Positions 10,073 to 21,853 of a DNA stretch of 64,000 bases are shown one piece after another. The stretch spans positions 93,886 to 157,885 of the forward strand of contig JAPEVF010000043.1 of the NCBI GenBank assembly GCA_029747585.1, given 5' to 3'. Source of the stretch: Pleurotus djamor (taxonomy: Eukaryota > Basidiomycota > Agaricomycetes > Agaricales > Pleurotaceae). Numbering within the stretch: the stretch's first letter is position 1; the number at the start of each line of letters is the position of its first letter. The position numbers were made by a program, and so were the translations under genes. The notes under the pieces were generated by a model. That model had not been told where the DNA came from and did no database searches. It was given only the letters and a program-made list of their open reading frames with translations.

Positions 10073-12113
10073 ATGTCCACTACCCCCGTTCAATATCTTG
10101 GTCTACAGACTTCAACACTGCCAGACAGTCCTGGATCGTCTGTCTTTGATTTACCTACGCAGCGCTCTGGAATTCAAGGTGAACGAAACTTTTCGCGACA
10201 GACAGCAGCGGATGTCGAGGCCGACGCTGTCTCCAGGGAACGGGTAAAATTTGTCGTTATCTCGGGCGGAACGGGCGGAAACGGAATATGTTCAGCATTT
10301 GGGAATGCTTCTTATGTCTTGCCAGTATCAGATGATGGAGGATCTTCGAGTGAGATCATACGCGTTCTGGGTGGTCCTTCGATAGGTCAGTACCTACTAT
10401 CTACGAAGGTCAGGGTTTTACAACATGATTCGCACTAGGTGACATACGTTCTCGGCTGATCCGACTTATTCCCTCTGCACCACCATCTTCTCCGCTTGAA
10501 GCCATTCGCAATCTACTTTCGTACCGATTGCCGTCTCGGTGCACTGAGAAGCAAGCTCGGGACGAATGGAGAGATATCGTGGAAGGTAGAAGCGCACTAT
10601 GGGCCGGCATACCTAACGACCGGAAGGAGACCATTCGCGGTACAGTTAGATGCAATCATGATTTCTCCCCAGAGACTTTCGCTTACGTTTCCTGTATAGG
10701 CTTCCTTGTTTACTTTGAGAGTGAACTCCTCAAACGTGCGCACAAGAATTTCTCCTTTGTGAATGGAAGGTGCATCAGGCGTGGCTATCTATACCCGCAT
10801 CATCCCCATACTGATCCGTCTCTGCGTAGCATTGGAAACTACTTCCTTGCTGCAGCCCAAGGCTTTTTTAGATCCTTGCCGTCTGCAATATTTCTGTTCT
10901 CGTCCATAACGAGTAGTCAGGTCAATCCGGAAGCGTTGTATCTCACTATCTTTGACTGATGCTGGCAGACGGTGTCTTAGGCTACAATCCTTCCGGTGAT
11001 TATTACCAACCACACTGTTACCATTGCTGCAGAACTCGTACGTCCCGCCTTCTTTAGTGTCTACTTTGACTGATGAATCTGTACATATATGGTAGGAGAA
11101 CGGCGGTAGGCTCGTTGGACAATGTGAAATATCACATCCAGTAAATACTGGTAACGACCCCTCTATCAGTCTTACGGTTAACGAGCCCGAGCCATGGTCA
11201 CCTATCGACGGAATGGATCAGGGATACGTTCAAAGGCAAAATGTCATGTTCGAAGCGGGCCACAAGGATCAGTACGAACCCTTACCTGCTAGAATAACTC
11301 GTAGGTTGATGGACCTTCCTGTCGATCTCTCCCATCTCCACTCAAACTGGCTCAATCACAGGGTTGCTTTATATCAATGCCTACGGGCACGAGGTGCATC
11401 CCTCGCCGAACCCCGACTACATATCTAGTCTATCATCGAGTGAAGTCCTAGTTTATTCTTGCGGCTCCCTGTGGACAAGGTGCGCCGATAAACGAACGCT
11501 TGAGTTTATCTAACTCCATCGACCCCTTAGTATCATGCCATGTCTGGCTCTACGGGGCGTTGCGGCGGCGATTGCTCGCTCACGCTCCATTAGAATCAAA
11601 GTTTTGCTATGTGAGCTTCGCTTTCCAAGTGAGAGCGACATCAATCTACAGCTAAGCTTCCCCACTCAGTGAACTCCATCAATGATCGGGAAACTAGTGG
11701 CTACAATGCAGTGGACTACATAACGTACAACTTTGGCACCATCCCCCATAGCATGCTATCTAACCATGGCATCAACAGCTCCATTGTTCGCATCCTCAAC
11801 TTCTGGAATCAACCACAATCGTATGGCCTTGGCGGTGTCAATACAACCTATCCCGTATCTGCTTTCATTACGGACCTTGTTTACCTCAAAGAATCCGACG
11901 TCAAAGTTGATGTCGGCCAAATAACGGTATAATCCTACCTCTTTTACCCAGCCTCTATCCCTGATTCACACACACACCCATTTGGAACAGGCTATGGGAG
12001 TGAGATGCACTATGGTCGAAGCTGAGGAGCACGATCCGAAGGCCGGACCCGCACAGTTTGATGCGGCCACGGTGAGAAAGGCTATCGATAGATTGCTGAT
12101 TTCGTCGGTTTAG
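10073..12113 (+). CDS. CofD/YvcK-like family protein
   Basis: Ten exons give about 504 residues (10073-10385, 10439-10639, 10700-10769, 10830-10920, 10981-11037, 11096-11300, 11362-11479, 11531-11610, 11670-11926, 11991-12113). FVVISGGTGGNGICSAFG is followed by the family signature VLPVSDDGGSSSEIIRVLGG and by PSIGDIRSRLIRLIP. Later come NYFLAAAQGFF, VIITNHTVTIAAELENGG, a long insert, VLLLNSINDRETSGYNAVDY and ending DAATVRKAIDRLLISSV. The bacterial relatives are CofD (a phospholactate transferase) and YvcK (a UDP-sugar-binding regulator of carbon use). Fungi do not make F420, so a YvcK-like sugar-nucleotide sensing role is more likely, but this is inference. The ATG at 10073 fits better than the alternative upstream start codon, which would add a non-homologous leader. 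Confidence 0.85.
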
Positions 12114-13267
12114 CTAGCTTCGGTGCGCTCGTTCCATCTGCCGTAGGGGTCTCCTATCCCCTCCTTTTCCACTACACTCCTCGTAGAGTATCTTGAAGAG
12201 ACTACACAGTGCACGTCATTGTGTGTACAATGTGCACGCTTATCTCCTCCGATTCTGTCAGTTACATAGAGTTAACCTTTGCAAAGATTTGACTGCTGTG
12301 AGAGCTGTAAGTCGAACCGAAAACTACTCCCCTGTCTCTCTCCTTTCTCATTCCCTGACCCCTCAGCGCAGTGAGGCGAATCTCGTCTTTCCCGACTCTG
12401 CTACACCGGTACGTCCGTAATTTGGGTGATTGAAGCCTACTCACTCTCCTGAAAGTTACGGCGACGATTTGCCCCTTTCCGTTCTCAGACGCTCCTGTCA
12501 CCGTACCTAAGGCTTTCGTATTTCGACGTCTTGGTTGAATGCACCTCGAGCTCATAACTAACCCTCTTCGACCATAACGTTGGACTGTATTGACATACGA
12601 TTCTCGTAATAATAGAACATACCCCCGGACCCAGGGTTCGAAGTTGCTCCCGCTGTGCGCTGTGGGTCTCTTCATTGAAGTTTTCCGCGGTGATCCCGTT
12701 CCAGAATCCATGAATGAATTGGCGGAATCTGGTGCCCTTTGCCTCTGCGTTCTTGTGGAAACGGTTCCCAGCGCCTTCCTGTCTTTGATTCCATCTCTGT
12801 TGAGGGCGAGATCCGACGGTGGGTCCCCCAGCCGTCGACGATTCGATTCCAAGACTCACAGAGTCAATGTCTTTTACTGGCATAGTGTCTACCTACGTCG
12901 ATGATGACGAACCGAATTGAGCTTGAGTGTCTACTTCGTTTCTAGTAGCTCCGTGGATGGGCGCCGCCTCAATACGTTAGCTACGAATTCAAAGTTGGGC
13001 AAGGTTGCCGTTGATCCGACTTGCCTCGCTGCAAACCATGAGACTCTGAAGAAACGGGGTATTTCTAGATTCGACCGTCGATGTCCACCTGAACTCCACA
13101 GCTGGTGCCTTTCAGGACTTTGACATAAATCTCCCAGCGCATAACCTATTTACCTAGTATTCACGTAATTAACCTTTCCCGCCCTACCAACTTCCCTTCC
13201 CTCACGTCCACAACTTTTACCTCTTCTCTTCCACCATTCGCTCTGACGAAACGCATTGCAGTTGCCA
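12114..13267. other. Intergenic, no supported gene
   Basis: Open frames on both strands (the longest overlap at 12.3-12.9 kb) show no motif, no signal peptide and no plausible splice continuation. The last 150 nt are pyrimidine-rich, as expected for the promoter of the next gene. Confidence 0.5.
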
Positions 13268-14408
13268 ATGGCGACCCCCGTAACCCCTAATCGTATGGAC
13301 ATCCCTTCGTCATTGCCAAGTCACTATTCTTCACGTAACTCAAGTCGGTCGAAATTGGTCTTGATTTGTTCTCTGGGTGGGTCTAGTCTTGGCTTAGCTT
13401 GCCTCGCTGTCTATAATTTTTCTCTGCGCCGCAGCTTCAGAAGATGGCGGGCAGGACATCATCGACTTGACCAATTTCAACGACGACGCCTTTGACAACC
13501 GCGCGACTTATTGCTTAGTGCATGAACAATATCTCTGCCAACACCGCGAACATCCCAATGCCATGATTGACTTGGACGACGCAGATGAAAATGCCAACAT
13601 TATCTCGCCAGCAGAAGAACCGGATTCCTCGGAGGAGACAGACGTTGGTCAAGAAGGCGAGGGAGTTCCCATTGCGATTCCCACAGTTCGACCTGGTGGT
13701 CGTGTGCGCTTTCGTTCTCGCGTGCGCATCGCTTCTGGTCTCCATCGACCGCACAGAAGTAATACAAGGGACAGTCTCGTTTACGGGGCTTGCAATCAAC
13801 TCACCTTGGGCGAATCCTCGCTTTCCAGCTCGCCGTCATCATCGATATCCGCACCTCTCCGCACTGAAGCCACCAATGACGCAGAGTGTCGGCCCGAATG
13901 GGGGACCCTTGGTCAACGCGTCAGGTTGTTTGCCTACAGAGGCAAAGGGAAGGCCTCCCTATCCCCCGAGACCGTGTTAGAGAAGCGAGAGCGCAGACGG
14001 AGAAAATTGGGTTTGCCACCACTCGACCCTTCACTATATCCGAGCGATATGCGATCGAAAGTTATGACGTTGCCAAGTGAAGGCACCCCGTTGGTGGGGA
14101 AACCCTATGCTCGATCGTTGTATGTGGAGAATGAAGGTGTTCAACCTGGGGACCCATTTTACGACTCGGATGACGAGGAAGATGGGTTGACCGCATCCGC
14201 TCGACTTTCGAGGGAAGTGGATCGGATGTTTGGAACGTTTCCTGGGAGGTTGCTCAATCGACATGTAAGTACTCTCATGCATCAGTTTTGCTATGAAGTA
14301 TGCTGAAAGTGATTACAGTGGTGGTGGTGGCAGCTTGAACCCCTCGTCACTTGTAATTGTTCCATGCCAGACTCAGATAGTGAATCCTCGGCCTCTCACC
14401 GCTCCTAA
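13268..14408 (+). CDS. Orphan acidic protein with terminal tryptophan cluster
   Basis: Three exons (13268-13376, 13435-14264, 14319-14408) give 342 residues. I do not recognise a family. Visible features are a short N-terminus, SEDGGQDIIDLTNFNDDAFD, an acidic stretch with AEEPDSSEETDV, an arginine-rich segment RFRSRVRIASGLHRPHRS, a basic KRERRRRKLGLPPLDPSLYP and an acidic PFYDSDDEEDG. After the last splice comes HWWWWQLEPLV, followed by a Ser/Asp-rich end. The WWWW cluster appears only when the last intron is removed with consensus sites (GTAAGT...TTACAG), which supports the model. No membrane segment is evident. The first donor (13377) is the best of several candidates that keep frame. It is convergent with chorismate synthase. 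Confidence 0.65.
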
Positions 14409-14636
14409 AAACGCCATGTTCCCGTTGTGTATTTTTGCCCGTTTGAACCGTCCTGCTATCGTTATCGCTGTCTCATAGATCCCTTCTACGTGTTGTAAGA
14501 GTTTGTAACCTGTAACTCGGCTGTACATTTATTTCTCTACATTATAATAGTATATGCATGCAAAAATCAAATCAATCCAAAACAACCCCCGACTCCGAGA
14601 CTTCTAAACGTTACAAGGACCCCATTTGTAAAGTGT

Positions 14637-16300
14637 TTAGAGAGTGGGCTTCGGTGGCATCACCATCGTCGGGGGTAAGGTGGTGATGGGTGGGAGAAGG
14701 CTGGCGGCCGTTTTACGGGCGTTTTGGATGAGAAGCTGATCCAATACGACGATGGCTGCCATAGCCTCGACGATGGGAACAGCACGAGGAACGACACAAG
14801 GATCATGTCTTCCACGAGCAGCTAGAACACCAGGAGTACCGTCATACTGAGCGGTCTGTTGGGCCTGAGAAATTGTCGCGGGAGACTTGAAGCCAATTCT
14901 ATCGTCAAAGAAGTGCAAGTGTGAGTACCGCACCCAAACGGACCGTAGAAGAAACGTCAGAAACGCACCTGAAATAGATGTTTTCTCCGTTTGTTATACC
15001 ACCTTGTACACCACCACTCCAGTTGGTGCTAGTTCCCAGAGTTCCGTCCGCCTTCTTCACGAAGGGATCATTGTGCTTGCTTCCTGGGACTTCAGTTCCA
15101 CGGAAACCGGAACCAATCTCGAAAGATTTGGTAGCAGGGATGGACAACATAGCGTGACCAAGCTCGGCTTCGAACTTGTCGAAAACGGGTTCACCGAGAC
15201 CTGATGGAACATTGCGTATGACGCAAGTGACCGTCCCACCAATGGAGTCCAGAGCGTCCTTGGCACGGATGATACGCTATAAGAGAGAAAGAGAGATTAG
15301 CGATTTCATTTGAGATCGAGGGTGCTGAACGGTCAATGCCATGGCCGGAAGTATGATATCATAGAGAACATCAAACAGCAAGAGAGACATATGGAGAAGG
15401 CAACAGGCGAATGAATAGAATGGGGTGAAGGGTAAGTAGGTACCTTGGTCATGCGTGCCGCGGTTTCGGGGTGTGGGCAACGGATAGGGTCCTTGTCTAC
15501 TTCTTCTCTTGTTATGGTGGACAAGAGATTTCTGAATTCTTCAGAAATGGAATCGGTGACATCGTCGTTATCTTCGTCGGTGTCAGTAGCGAGAGAGGGT
15601 GGTGCCACAAAGGATGGGAGATGGATCTTTCCAACGGAAGATACAAATGCAACAATTTCGATGCCATAAACTTGCTTGAGGTAGATCTCGGCAATGGCCC
15701 CAGCGGCAACACGACCTGGAAGTCAGATGAGCAGGAGTAAGTACAAGGGATCAATGATGTCAGGGAAATAAGATGTGACGATCTTACCAATGGTCTCGCG
15801 GGCACTGCTACGTCCACCACCACTACTGGCCTTGACGCCGTACTTCTCGAGGTATGTGAAGTCGGCATGGCTCGGCCGAGGGTACAAGTCCGTCTCGGAG
15901 TAATCGTGGGGACGTTGATCCTCATTCTTGACCAAAAGACCGATGGGAGTACCGAGAGTCACTCCGTGCTCGATGCCAGACTGTATGTGGACCAAATCCT
16001 TTTCATTTCGCTACGTAGGCGACAGTCAGATAAACCAAGTCCCCCTGAAGACGAGACGGGGCGCGACTAACTGGTGTGGTAAGGTTGCTCTGACCTGGTC
16101 TACGACGGCTCAATTGAACCTGGACGTCTTCGGCAGAGAGCGTAAGGCCCTATCCAGCAACAAAGCGTCAGTTCCCGCATTAATGACACGATGCTAAAGC
16201 CGCAACTTACAGGGGGGCAGCCATCGATAATGGCACCGACAGAAGCACAGTGGCTTTCACCATAGGTGGTGACGCGGAAGAGTCTCCCAAAGGTGGACAT
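14637..16300 (-). CDS. ARO2: Chorismate synthase
   Basis: Six exons (16300-16211, 16149-16072, 16010-15788, 15715-15444, 15276-14969, 14898-14637) give 410 residues, normal for a fungal enzyme. The enzyme converts 5-enolpyruvylshikimate-3-phosphate to chorismate, the last shikimate step leading to aromatic amino acids. Signatures are [20 protein letters not shown] at the start, [83 protein letters not shown] and the late [11 protein letters not shown] and [19 protein letters not shown]. All six splice junctions preserve family sequence. Whether it carries the intrinsic flavin reductase activity of fungal enzymes cannot be seen directly. The C-terminus is proline-rich. Confidence 0.97.
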
Positions 16301-16705
16301 AATTTTCAACGAAGAAGTGAAGTGGACGTTTGTAAGAACCAAGAAATGGCGGCAACTGCGTCGTTTATAAGGAATAAGATAATTTTGATTCCCGTCCGGT
16401 AGTCATGGATCAAAACACACCAAAAGCCAGTGATGTGCCTTCGGAGTACGTGTCTGGATACACTTGGAACTGCCGGGCTATTCAGTGGATTTCTATCAAG
16501 GCCCGGAGTTGAGGCGTTCTGCGTAGATGGTCGTTGCAGAGTTGATGGCTTGTACTCGGAGTTGATCAGTCACGCGAGCTTAGGGGATATTTAGGGGTAG
16601 CAATCGGTGTGCTCGGCGATTTGCCTCCGTGAAGCCCTGAGCCATCCTCTGTCCAGCGCGGTGTTGCACCCATGTTGCTCTGCAGCTCACAGCTCACAAC
16701 CCTTC
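16301..16705. other. Divergent promoter region between ARO2 and the coiled-coil membrane gene
   Basis: About 400 nt with no coding character. It serves both flanking genes, which point away from each other. No specific element such as a Gcn4-type site was recognised with confidence. Confidence 0.45.
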
Positions 16706-17749
16706 ATGACAACGGAAACCAGCCAAACCGTCATAAAAACCAGACAGGACTACATCCATGAACTCGAACAATCCTTTCTGCGTTTGGACGACGAACTGAA
16801 GAAACAGTACGATGTCACGAAAAGCCAGATAACGGCTAAAACGACGATCGTTGGAAATCTCACTTCGTTGATGACTGTGGTAAGTGTATCCACGACTTCT
16901 CCGTCCAGCGAATGAACCCAACCCCACCTCAGAGTGCGTTCATTGGCGCGGTGCAAGCACAAGTCCTTGATTGGACGCGCGAAGAAAACGACAATTTCTT
17001 GCAGACTTTGACCAACTGGGCGTCCTTTATCGGCCTTACATTGGATATATTGGGGGTTGGTACAGGTGTTATCCGCACGTTATCTCTGCAACACTCGGTA
17101 CGACGCCTGGAGACGCTGACCTCTCGCCTCAGAGACAACGCAGACCGACTGCAGAGGCGGTTTCAGCAATTCCGAGGCACTCAGTGTCCTGATGATCTCG
17201 GCGGTGCGCTCGGTCAACGTTTCTTGCAAAACTTCGAGTCTATCAACGATCAGCTCGAAAAGCAATTGGGGCTACTCGATCTGATTCGGGAGATACAGAG
17301 GTTTCGGAATGACTTGGTCTTTGCGGATACAGTGGGGGATGAAGAAACGGATGGCTTTCGCGCGCCTGTGCCGATAACTTCTCCAGTAACATCGGTGTCC
17401 GGGCTCAAGGCAGCCTTGACCCATGTGGCTAAGTTCTTCAAGAACTTCCCCCACCAAATACCGATGCTATCTATGGGCGGAGGAACCTTCTTCTTGCTGT
17501 GCTCGGTGGTGTGGCTGGCGACCTCCACGCAACCTAAAGCCATTTGGATACCCTGTGTCATTGTTTCGGCCATTACTCTGGCCTGTACATTAATCCCGAT
17601 GGCGTGGTTTTATGAGGGTGAGTGGTTGCAATCTCCGAGATCGGTGGACATTCTTGTGGCTGATTCGCTTGTTTTTACCTCTAGGAAACATGGAGGAGGC
17701 ACTGGACAACGAGATTGATGCGTTTGAGGAACTTGAACTCAAGCAATAA
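16706..17749 (+). CDS. Coiled-coil membrane protein of unknown function
   Basis: Three exons (16706-16879, 16933-17617, 17685-17749) give 307 residues. The N-terminal third is helical and charged (DYIHELEQSFLRLDDELKKQ). A hydrophobic stretch follows (WASFIGLTLDILGVGTGVI), then a second coiled coil with heptad-like RRLETLTSRLRDNADRLQRR and INDQLEKQLGLLDLIREI. Two membrane helices lie near the end (MGGGTFFLLCSVVWLA and WIPCVIVSAITLACTLIPMA), followed by a short acidic tail EALDNEIDAFEELELKQ after the last intron. No signal peptide and no recognised family. The architecture resembles many unnamed mushroom proteins; an organelle- or plasma-membrane location is inferred. Confidence 0.75.
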
Positions 17750-18276
17750 CCATCGTCCGTCATTGGTCCGTCACCGAAAAAATTCCGCCGATGTTGAGCT
17801 GGCCCCAGAGGTTGCCTTCATGATCGTGGTCCCACCTTGACTACGTCCGAGCGTGTACTCTATGGTTAACGGTATTGTATCTTGTATGTATGTCGACATT
17901 ATGCATTCAGATTAGCTTTGGCGACTGTACGTTTGATCCCAAGTCATGGATTGTATCTAGTTCTGTTTGTGGCAAGAACTTCATATCAATTCGACTTTGA
18001 AATACACTGTCAAGTTGTACATACCACCCATTCTGGTTAGTAATCTACTATTTCCTCCCCCCAGACTGAGCCTGCGCAAATGATGATGTCGAAATCAAAG
18101 TGCACTTTAGATTAGATCGACGGCGAGTTCGGCTAACCGGGGCAACTTAGAACACCGGGAACCAGAACAACCCATTCGCCCTCCTTTTACCGCGTTGGCC
18201 ACATCCTGACACCTCCCCAACAATTCTCATCCGAACTTCCACAATCCTGCCACCACAATAAACTGCCGCTCTCGAC
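17750..18276. other. Intergenic, no supported gene
   Basis: Tail of the coiled-coil gene and promoter of the SAP30-like gene. A pyrimidine- and C-rich stretch precedes 18277. No coding or RNA feature was found. Confidence 0.5.
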
Positions 18277-19033
18277 ATGTCTGCACCAGTGGCATCTTCA
18301 AGGTCGCGTCAGACGGCACGGCGCAAACCCAATGATGACGCTGGGTATTTCGGTCCTTTGGGTGGCGGTTCTACTGCTGGAGCCAAGAGACATGCTGCAG
18401 ATAAAGCGGACGGCGAGCCCAGAGTGAAGAGAAAGCGCGTCGAAGCAGTTACAACTAACGCAATGGGCTCGGGTGCGTCGAAGGATACCGACGCTGATGG
18501 GAAATCCTCGCTGGTGAGTTTTCTAGCCCCCCTTCCCCTCGACAAGAGCACTGAGCATGGAATGCTGAACGTCGGAAAAGGTCGACTTCACGACGATGCC
18601 ATTGACCGTACTACACCGCTACATGACCACGTTCGATCTCATACCTACAATCACACCGTCACCGCTTACAGCAGATGATCCACCTCCACCATATTCCCTC
18701 GAACAACCCCTTCGACGATCATCACTTCCACCTAGTCCACCAGCGCACTCAACACCAGCTAACCGTCCCCAACGACACTCAGGGCCAGGCTCACGAGGTG
18801 GCCCCCAACAACAACTGCAGCAGCAACGTAGACGGTCAAGTCCACGAACAGGGGAAGACTACCCATCACGAGTGCCTGTCCTGGCGGATATAGAGGAACT
18901 GAATGTCGTCCTGGCATCTGTAGTGGAGAGACATTTCCGGGAGGTTATCGTTGTCAGTGGCAGGGAGGAAGTGGACACACTCGCGGCGTTTATGTGTGCT
19001 GTGGAAAAAGCCAAAGGGGGACGGTCAAGGTGA
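18277..19033 (+). CDS. SAP30-like Sin3-binding protein
   Basis: Two exons (18277-18513, 18581-19033) give 229 residues. Right after the splice lies VDFTTMPLTVLHRYMTTFDL, which fits the Sin3-binding helix region of SAP30 (hydrophobic-P-x-x-x-L-x-x-Y-x-x-x-F-x-L). SAP30 links the Sin3 corepressor to the histone deacetylase Rpd3 in the nucleus. The N-terminus is basic (RVKRKRVEA, a likely nuclear localisation signal). The middle is proline- and glutamine-rich (PPPPYSLE, QQQLQQQRRR). The end, VLADIEELNVVLASVVERHF, looks helical. The protein is longer than yeast Sap30 and has no zinc finger, as in many fungal versions. The call rests on one short motif, so confidence is moderate. Confidence 0.6.
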
Positions 19034-19590
19034 CATCTATCCACCCTTGATATGCCTTGCGATACATTATTTTTCTTGGTGGTATGTGGTTCGCTCAGTC
19101 CAGGTAGGTTGATGTGCTCACTCTTTCACAGTTTAGGTTGTTTTATATCTGCTATTTAACTTGCGCAATGTCTTACGATCACGAACTTCAGTGCACCCGA
19201 GGCAATTCTGTGCTTTCCAGTAGACCCGGTCTTCGCCTGCGACCATGACTGCGTCGCGAACAGCGAACACCGTGGAACTGGGCGACGCCGGACAGGCTAT
19301 TTCGATATGGTCATGTTGTTCGGAACATGCCGAACCACTATGATGTCATATGCATCTTATTTTTACTTGCAATTTCTTCAACTACTTCAGCCCTCTGCCA
19401 GGTTTAGCAGTGATTGTGGTCGTGGCAGAGGGTGGCTTTGACGCGCAGACACCTGACGCCTGGGGTGGCGCTCGGGACTATTGGGGATAAATACCTCGAC
19501 ACGGTCCCTCTTCACGAATCTGGCACTCAGCTGCTCTGGCGAAGGGGAAGAGGTCCTCTATTTTGATCGCAGGCTCGCAGAAATTGCCTC
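19034..19590. other. Intergenic between convergent genes
   Basis: About 550 nt between two 3' ends. A minus-strand frame continues past the stop of the phosphotransferase (19478-19590), with GGNFCEPAIKIEDLF in it. This could be an old C-terminal extension, but no splice site joins it convincingly. Confidence 0.4.
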
Positions 19591-20622
19591 CTAAATTAAC
19601 ATGACTCCAGATTTTTGGCGCCACAGTAACTCGGCATCTAAATACGCATTGCTCGAAGGGAAAATGCGACGGACGGCTAAGACCCATTCATCATCGGGAA
19701 ATGGCCCACAGACAGTACATTTCATAGCTTCCCAAGGCTGGGGAGCCCACATTGCGTACTCCCAATCGATTATGGCCACGCGACTCCTTCCATTCCTCCA
19801 ACTTTGCAGACCATCAGAGAAAACGAGATTGCGAGGAGCCAAGTCACCGTGACAAAACACGAAGTTTGTTGGTTTGGTGATGAGAGGCTCTATAAAGGGT
19901 CGGATGGACGTTTGTTTGGGACCGTCGAGGCCTATCCAAATTTGCTTGAAGAATTTCTCAGCAGTCGAGATGTCAGCATTTCGCTCAGCTATCCAGATGG
20001 CCCGGGGATCATTGGGTACGAGCCCGGCAGCGTTGCAAATAGCATGGTCACTTGTGATCGTTTGTGCTTGAAGCGATTCGAACTGATCGCGTAGGTCTAA
20101 GATGAGTCGATCCCAGTCCGATGGGCGTAGCTCCTCATTGCCCATGGCGCGTGCACAGCGGTCCCCATGAATAAAAGTTGAGAGCATGAAGCTTTCGGTC
20201 GGTGTTACGACGTTGTCGATGAGAAATGGGGCGTTCAGACCATGTATCTGGGCAGTCTCGAGAAACTTGAGAGCGGCGGATTCATTGACGTTAGAGGTCT
20301 CATTAACCTTGAGGACCAGAGAAAAGGGAAGCCGCACAATCGAAGGATGGAGGTCATTCCATTTTCTACGCCTCCCAAGAGCTCGGATGGCGCTGTATAC
20401 TCTCGATTTGAGTGAACCGGGGAGATAACCGAGAATTAAGCGAATGACACGGTGAGAGATGGGGATCGTTCTGTGAATCTGGGGGAGAGGGACTTCACGC
20501 GGGTTAATCTCTAGGATAAACAAAAATTTTGGGAATCAAGCTCATGACATACCGAACTGAGCTTCCTCGACCATGGGCCCCAGCCTCTGTCCAGCACTGA
20601 GTGCGGTAGGGAATTGGGACAT
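19591..20622 (-). CDS. Aminoglycoside-phosphotransferase/choline-kinase fold protein
   Basis: Two exons (20622-20553, 20510-19591) give 329 residues. The catalytic loop reads VFCHGDLAPRNLVF (HGDxxxxN) and the metal-binding segment VAIIDWEYAMWAPQPWEAMK, both complete. This is the standard pair of the APH superfamily, which phosphorylates small hydroxylated molecules or acts on proteins. Upstream, SLVLKVNETSNVNESAALKF contains the ATP-binding lysine region. FMLSTFIHGDRCARAM resembles the hinge of fungal members. The family is strongly expanded in basidiomycetes and most members have no assigned substrate, so this does not imply antibiotic resistance. The short first exon is supported by an in-frame GTATGT...CTAG intron. 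Confidence 0.85.
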
Positions 20623-20749
20623 TGTGTTGTTTGGAAATAGGGGCATTCAGAACTCATATTTCGCAACAGTTTGGAAGGGAAGGCGGAATTCCAACGTGCA
20701 TAAATTCGAGCGATTCTACTTCCAATTTACAGACAGCAAGATCGGGTGA

Positions 20750-21853
20750 CTAAAGTGTCTCATGCGTACGATATGTGGGAGGGACACTCGTTAAAGATAG
20801 GATATCTGGCCTGTTTCGCAGCATGAATGGAGAGAGCCTTGAGGAATTGGGGTTCCTCCCCGGTGTGCCCGAGGGGGAAAGAGGCGCGACGGAAGAAATT
20901 AGGTGAAACTGCTTGCCTTTGATTCGCCTGAACAACAGAAAGAACAGAAAAGTCACCAAGATGCCACCGACCGCCCCACCAATCCCAGCGACTATAGTTG
21001 CGACTCCAACCGTGCGCTTAGAACCAGCTAAGGCAGTAGGCGGCGGTCCTTCAGAGGGCACCATTGGAATGTTGAAAAGCAACGAATCGTCGGTCCTTCA
21101 AAGCAGAAATTGATGGTAGGAGTATTGTTGATCGATAGAGAAGCTTACGTGTATACAATTGAGTCCAGGAAGATCATACATTGGATGTATTTCCCACTAG
21201 GATCCCCGTTCTGGATTGTCAACGTGTGTTCCCGCTGTGTCATTGAAGAATTGGAGAATATAGTCTGTAGGAACACAGTCGATTGAGCATCGTCCACTAC
21301 GCGAGTTGGTAGCCCATCGAGATTGAATAAAAGCTCGATGTTTCCTCTAAATAGTGGGTTAGGTTGGTGAGCTAACGCAAGGTAGGTTGCTTACGGGACA
21401 CCGGTATCAGTGTTTGGCGCACGTATTATATTCACGTAAACTCCGGTGCCTAGAAAGAAGGGGTTAGTTCTCTCGTGGAGGTCCAAGTGGTATTGAAGAA
21501 GCACCGTTGAACGTGAACGTCGCAAATTTGGGTTTTCCTTTCGCCTTGCCTGAGTCTCCTCGATATGACGCGCGTTTCCAAGTCCCTGTAAACGGTCTTC
21601 AGACTGAGACACGGGGAGAAAGGGACGGAGTACCATTTACAGCGTGTTGGAAGGCAGTCGGAGTTGTTGAGTTCTGACAGTTATTGCATTCGTTGAGCCT
21701 GCTATTGAACCAGCCTGTTCCGTAGGTGATGTTCTGATGAAGCCCGAAAGCAGGCCAAACCCCAAATTGATCGTCGACAGTGACGTTGATCGGTTTCGCG
21801 AGGGAGAGATAAACATGGAGATTGAAAAAGAGGATGAATGAGGTGAACGGCAT
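20750..21853 (-). CDS. Single-pass membrane surface-family protein, member 2
   Basis: Intact by eye, about five exons; the first (21853-21634) and second (21585-21505) use the same splice phases as member 1. Order: signal peptide MPFTSFILFFNLHVYLSLA, KPINVTVDDQFGVWP, ITYGTGWFNS, the Cys pair ECNNC, GTWKRAS, FATFTFNGTGVYVNIIRAP, GNIELLFNLDG, REHTLTIQNGDPSG, FLDSIVYT and IDDSLL. The membrane span is VATIVAGIGGAVGGILVTFL and the stop-transfer is FRRIKGK. The serine- and proline-rich tail ends in SVPPTYRTHETL, a PPxY motif 10 residues from the end. Ligand and function are unknown. It is the most downstream copy of the four-gene minus-strand array. Confidence 0.85.

Noticed and set aside
12625..12660. 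GGGTTCGAAG box resembling a tRNA B-box
   Set aside because: No matching A-box or acceptor stem at tRNA spacing could be found.
12262..12904. Overlapping open frames of 100-200 codons on both strands
   Set aside because: Composition is non-specific, frames overlap each other, no motifs, no signal peptide and no splice continuation.
19478..19590. Possible extra C-terminal exon of the phosphotransferase
   Set aside because: Frame is coding-like, but no GT-AG pair links it to the gene without removing its conserved end.
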